In this document: one piece after another, positions 33,501 through 36,710 of the stretch
Layout of the letters: each line of letters opens with the position of its first letter
How positions within the stretch are numbered: position 1 is the stretch's first letter
Origin: Microcoleaceae cyanobacterium MO_207.B10
Lineage (GTDB): Bacteria; Cyanobacteriota; Cyanobacteriia; Cyanobacteriales; Microcoleaceae
DNA length: 36,710 bases
Assembly: GCA_030064835.1 (NCBI GenBank)
Contig: JASJEE010000061.1
Span: forward strand, 1-36,710
Direction of reading: 5' to 3'
Position numbers and translations under genes: made by a program
The notes under the pieces: generated by a model
Databases searched by the model: none
Told to the model about the DNA's origin: nothing
What the model saw: only the letters and a program-made list of their open reading frames with translations

Positions 33501-33827
33501 ATGATTGTAACTACAACTGATTTTGTTCAAGGCGCTGAAGTTAGAGAATACATGGGAATTGTAACTGCAGAGGTGGTATATGGTAGTAATGCCCTTAGAG
33601 ACTTTTTTGCGGGAATAAGGGATATTATTGGTGGTCGTACTGGCAGTTATGAAGAGGTGTTTAAAAAAGGTCAAGAGGATGCGATCGCCGAATTGGAAAA
33701 GCGGGCTAGACGTATGGGTGCTGATGGAGTGGTGGGGGTAGAAATAGATACAGGGACAATTAATGTGGATCAGAAAGGTGCCCTGCTATTGATTACGGCC
33801 ACAGGAACGGCGGTGAAGTTGGGTTAA
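33501..33827 (+). CDS. YbjQ/UPF0145 family protein
   Basis: This 108-residue protein matches the UPF0145 (DUF74) family throughout: MIVTTTDFVQGAEVREYMGI then VTAEVVYGSNALRDFFAGIR and DAIAELEKRARRMGADGVVG. It is described as a putative heavy-metal-binding pentamer, but the biochemical role is unproven. The ATG follows AGGAG. The length is typical. Confidence 0.9.
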   Translation: MIVTTTDFVQGAEVREYMGIVTAEVVYGSNALRDFFAGIRDIIGGRTGSYEEVFKKGQEDAIAELEKRARRMGADGVVGVEIDTGTINVDQKGALLLITATGTAVKLG

Positions 33828-33885
33828 ATTTTGCTATCAACTAATTCAATAACTATGTAGGACAACCAAAATATATCAAAATACA

Positions 33886-34179
33886 TAGGGTTTGCTGAAA
33901 AAAGCAGAGTTTGGGGAGGGTGTAAAATTTGACGCAGGGACGTGGGGACGAGGCGTGTCAGTGATACCCTATCTCTCTGTCCTTGTGTGGGAAGTATCGG
34001 GAGAGTGGGAAGACAGAGAAAATTGGAGGAATAATTGTTCGGAGATTTTTCTGCCTCGTCTTACCCCCTTCAAGCTCACTTTTTGAGCATTTTCAACTGA
34101 AAAGCTGGTACTTTTTCACGACCTAAAATGGGTAATACCTTTATCTGTCAATGCTTTAATGTTTATTCAGCAAGCCCTA
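33886..34179. mobile_element. MITE-like element, family A, copy 2 (inverted)
   Basis: TAGGGTTTGCTGAAAAAA at the left and TTTATTCAGCAAGCCCTA at the right form the terminal inverted repeat. The right 80 bases resemble the left of 191-654 in reverse. A 64-codon frame inside (33892-34086) is not a real gene. Confidence 0.65.
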
Positions 34180-34254
34180 CATACAGCAAATTCAAGCATA
34201 TAATGTTTGTAGTGTGGGCATCTGGCCCGCTATGGCTGTATTTCACAAAGGTAG

Positions 34255-34407
34255 TGGACTGTTTCAGCTAAAACTGTGCATTAGGGAGTAGGGGAGTAGG
34301 GGAGTAGGGGAGTAGGGGAGTAGGGGAGTAGGGGAGAAAGATTGTTGTTGGGTTTCGTCCCTCAACCCAACCTACATCTATTGCAACATTTAAGATGAAA
34401 CAGTCCA
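34255..34407. mobile_element. MITE-like element, family B, copy 2
   Basis: Left end TGGACTGTTTCAGCTAAA, right end TTTAAGATGAAACAGTCCA, and identical GTAG on both outer flanks (34251-34254 and 34408-34411) as a target duplication. The interior carries about seven GGGAGTAG octamers. The flank duplications at this copy and at 32023 support real transposition. The rest of 34408-34649 shows only ACCTAAC-type short repeats and no gene. Confidence 0.75.
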
Positions 34408-34649
34408 GTAGAATCTGCTGTATCTTTACTATTAACTGATAACTGAAATTACCATTACTACTCAGGCAAAGTTAATTTTTTCTCCTTTCTTCTAGCACAT
34501 TCAATAAAGATTGTTACAGTAAAATCTGGACACCAAAGGATAGGAATATTTACACTTGTTCTCTTTCATTCCTACAACCTACAACCTAACACCTAACACC
34601 TAGAAACCAACCAATGTAGGAATATTTTTTGAAAATGGTATTCCTTCCT

Positions 34650-36401
34650 CTAACTAAATTGTTTCTGATAAAAACGAGCATAAACTTTGCCTGTTTCTAA
34701 AAGTTCTTCGTGAGTTCCTGACTCGACAATTTTGCCATTTTCCATAACTAAAATTCGATTTGCTCGACGTACTGTTGCTAATCGATGAGCAATAATAAAT
34801 ACTGTTCTCCCTGCCATTAATCTTTCTAGTGCTTCCTGTACTAAAAATTCTGATTCAGAATCTAGAGCAGAGGTAGCTTCATCTAATATTAATATCCTTG
34901 GATTTTCTAATATTGCACGAGCGATCGCTATTCTCTGTCTTTGCCCTCCAGATAAGTTAATTCCACGTTCACCCACCCAAGTTTGATAACCTTCTGGTAA
35001 CTTGGTAATAAATTGATCAGCATTAGCTATTTTAGCTGCTTCTTTAACATCTTCAATTTCATAATCTAGTTGACCAAAAGCAATATTTTGGGTAATAGTT
35101 CCAGAAAATAAAGTTACTTCTTGAGGTACTATTCCGATTTGTCTTCTGAGACTTGTTAGCGTAACATCTTGAATATTTTTATCATCAATTAATATTTCTC
35201 CAGACTGAATATCATAAAATCTGGGTAGCAGGTTAACAAGTGTAGTTTTTCCGGCTCCAGATGCTCCTACTAGGGCAATTATTTCTCCTGAATTTACCAA
35301 CAAATTCAGATTTTGTAGAATTTCTTTTTCAGGTTTATAAGCAAAACAAACATTCCGATATTCAACTTTTCCAATAACACGATGTAGGGCAGTTGCATCT
35401 GCTTTTTCTATAACTGTAGGTTTAATTGCTAATAGTTCAAAAATGCGGTCGCAAGAAGCTTCACCTTGTTTAAAATCACTATAATTACTAGTAGTTAAGG
35501 AAATCGGATCGATTAACAAAGCGACCCCTGTTACATAACTAATAAAACCTTCCCCAGTCAGGTTTCCTTGAGATATTTGCCATCCTCCCAAAAAGAACAA
35601 AAACACTACACTCATTGCTTCTAAAAAACCGACTACTACAAACTGAAGTGCTTTGACTTTTTCTGCCATATATTTTGCTTGTCGGTTTTGTTCAGCTTCC
35701 ACAGCAAATCTCGCTATTTGATATTCTTCTGCAGCAAAGGCTTGTACTATTCTAATACCACTAAATACTTCTGTGAGTAAAGCCGAAAGATTGGAAATAC
35801 GATTTTGACTTTGATGAGAAAAAGAAAGTAATTTTTCCCCAAACCAACCAATTAATAATGCCATCATCGGTGCAATTATTAAGGTTGCTAAAGTTAACTG
35901 CCAATTGATATAAATCATGTAACCAAGCACTACTATTAACTGCAAAATGCAAGGTACAAATTGATGAAAGAATTTATTGATGACTTCTCCTGTGCGGTCT
36001 ATATCTTCTGTCAGTCTATAGGAAAGGTCTCCAGTTTTAGCTGTTTCAAAGTAACTAATATTTAGTCTTTGAAGGTGAGAATAAACTTTTTTACGCAGGT
36101 CTAAAGCAATGTTCAAAGAGGCTTTAGCCATGAGGTGATCTTGACCATATTGTACAGTACCCTTGATTAAAAAAATTATGGCGGCCAGACCTGCAAGTTG
36201 AGCGATCGCTCCCACATCTCCCTTACCGATATAACCTGCCATTTCACCCATTAGCCAAGCTAAAATCGGCCAAAAAATAGTAAAGATTAATGTACAGGCC
36301 AATGCCTTGACAATTGTTGGCCAATAGTTATAAACATAAGGTAAAAGCTGCCAATAACTGGAGTTTGATTTCAATATGCCAAGGTTAATTTTATGTTTCA
36401 A
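34650..36401 (-). CDS. ABC exporter, fused membrane and ATPase domains
   Basis: This is a half-transporter of the ABCB/MsbA type. Residues about 20-330 form the six-helix membrane domain, with the coupling stretch FGEKLLSFSHQSQNRISNLS. Residues about 345-583 are the ATPase: Walker A ALVGASGAGKTTLVNL, Q-loop IGIVPQEVTLFSGTITQNI, signature NLSGGQRQRIAIARAIL, Walker B ILILDEATSALDSES and H-loop FIIAHRLATV. It would work as a dimer, exporting lipid, glycolipid, peptide or drug; substrate cannot be called. Cyanobacterial relatives include HepA-type glycan exporters (inference, not tested). The 583-residue length is normal. It is isolated from neighbours. Confidence 0.92.
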   Translation of the reverse strand: MKHKINLGILKSNSSYWQLLPYVYNYWPTIVKALACTLIFTIFWPILAWLMGEMAGYIGKGDVGAIAQLAGLAAIIFLIKGTVQYGQDHLMAKASLNIALDLRKKVYSHLQRLNISYFETAKTGDLSYRLTEDIDRTGEVINKFFHQFVPCILQLIVVLGYMIYINWQLTLATLIIAPMMALLIGWFGEKLLSFSHQSQNRISNLSALLTEVFSGIRIVQAFAAEEYQIARFAVEAEQNRQAKYMAEKVKALQFVVVGFLEAMSVVFLFFLGGWQISQGNLTGEGFISYVTGVALLIDPISLTTSNYSDFKQGEASCDRIFELLAIKPTVIEKADATALHRVIGKVEYRNVCFAYKPEKEILQNLNLLVNSGEIIALVGASGAGKTTLVNLLPRFYDIQSGEILIDDKNIQDVTLTSLRRQIGIVPQEVTLFSGTITQNIAFGQLDYEIEDVKEAAKIANADQFITKLPEGYQTWVGERGINLSGGQRQRIAIARAILENPRILILDEATSALDSESEFLVQEALERLMAGRTVFIIAHRLATVRRANRILVMENGKIVESGTHEELLETGKVYARFYQKQFS

Positions 36402-36576
36402 AATATGAAATTTCTATATCAAAGATAAAAAAACTTGCTTTTAGTGATTTAGCATGATAAAACCATTCTAACGTCAAGTTGTAGGAAATTTTGGCAGGGT
36501 CTAATAGTCCATCCTGCGGAGTAAAGGCCAGCTAAATTTTCTTTGACAGTTTTACCGAAAAAATTGGTCTAAAGCA

Positions 36577-36599
36577 TCGCCCTAGAAAGGCGACTTTTT
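36577..36599 (+). terminator. Small hairpin and T-run near the right edge
   Basis: TCGCC-CTAGAAA-GGCGA is followed by CTTTTT on the plus strand. No plus-strand gene precedes it within the 36402-36576 spacer, so it could end a short untranslated RNA or a leader of a gene outside the window. Otherwise 36402-36710 shows no gene. Confidence 0.4.
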
Positions 36600-36710
36600 G
36601 ATTGATTAAGTAGGAAGACTACCCTTGGTGAAAAAAATTCTTCTGTTATCAAAGGAGAAGAAAGGTAATAACGCGCTAGTCCTTTAAGGATTAGCTTTGC
36701 AGCTCATCTG

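Noticed and set aside
33892-34086. 64-codon ORF
   Set aside because: It lies inside a family A MITE, has biased Gly/Trp/Glu composition from low-complexity DNA, and resembles no protein.
34283-34335. CRISPR array
   Set aside because: Repeats are eight-base octamers without spacers; no array with unique spacers is seen anywhere in the window.

Overview
The window looks like chromosome from a filamentous, AT-rich cyanobacterium of the Trichodesmium/Okeania kind. The palindrome GCGATCGC (HIP1, a cyanobacterial signature) recurs about sixteen times. The cyanobacterial form of glutamate-cysteine ligase, an Mn transporter with a MntC-type metal site, a Fut-type iron transporter and HpnH are present. 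Spacers are long and full of short repeats. The genus is inference; the phylum is well supported.

Layout. 1-2750: a GNAT acetyltransferase and a membrane acyltransferase on the minus strand. 2849-6230: a sulfotransferase, then a TPR protein fused to a 2-oxoglutarate/Fe(II) oxygenase-like domain. 6450-8312: two peroxiredoxins. 8907-14140: tRNA-Met(CAT), a LysM/M23 cell-wall peptidase, trmL and gshA. 14543-18285: a conserved cyanobacterial protein of unknown function behind a perfect CRP-type palindrome, an HD phosphohydrolase behind a 22-codon ORF, and hpnH. 18478-20135: a decayed alpha-amylase fragment and an IS605-family tnpB with its probable omega-RNA. 20243-23521: divergent iron-transporter genes futC and futB. 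24422-25504: a GAF-GGDEF diguanylate cyclase. 26437-31553: the manganese transporter mntC / mntA / mntB. 32201-36401: a secreted TPR protein, a YbjQ-family protein and an ABC exporter.

The most unusual region is the manganese locus. mntC carries repeat-derived codons ahead of and inside its lipoprotein signal. The mntC-mntA promoter region holds a palindromic element. mntA and mntB are separated by nearly 2 kb holding another palindromic element, two complete toxin-antitoxin pairs (Phd/PIN and DUF433/DUF5615) and the 5'-truncated end of an HNH nuclease. Both sides of futB carry copies of one MITE-like family, and two further families occur elsewhere in the window.

Themes shared by the genes are metal supply (Fe, Mn), peroxide and thiol chemistry (two peroxiredoxins, gshA) and signalling (c-di-GMP synthesis, probable cAMP-receptor sites). 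No single new pathway is proven. The strongest leads are the repeat-built MntC leader, the in-frame repeat inside TnpB, the CRP-type sites and the oxygenase fusion.
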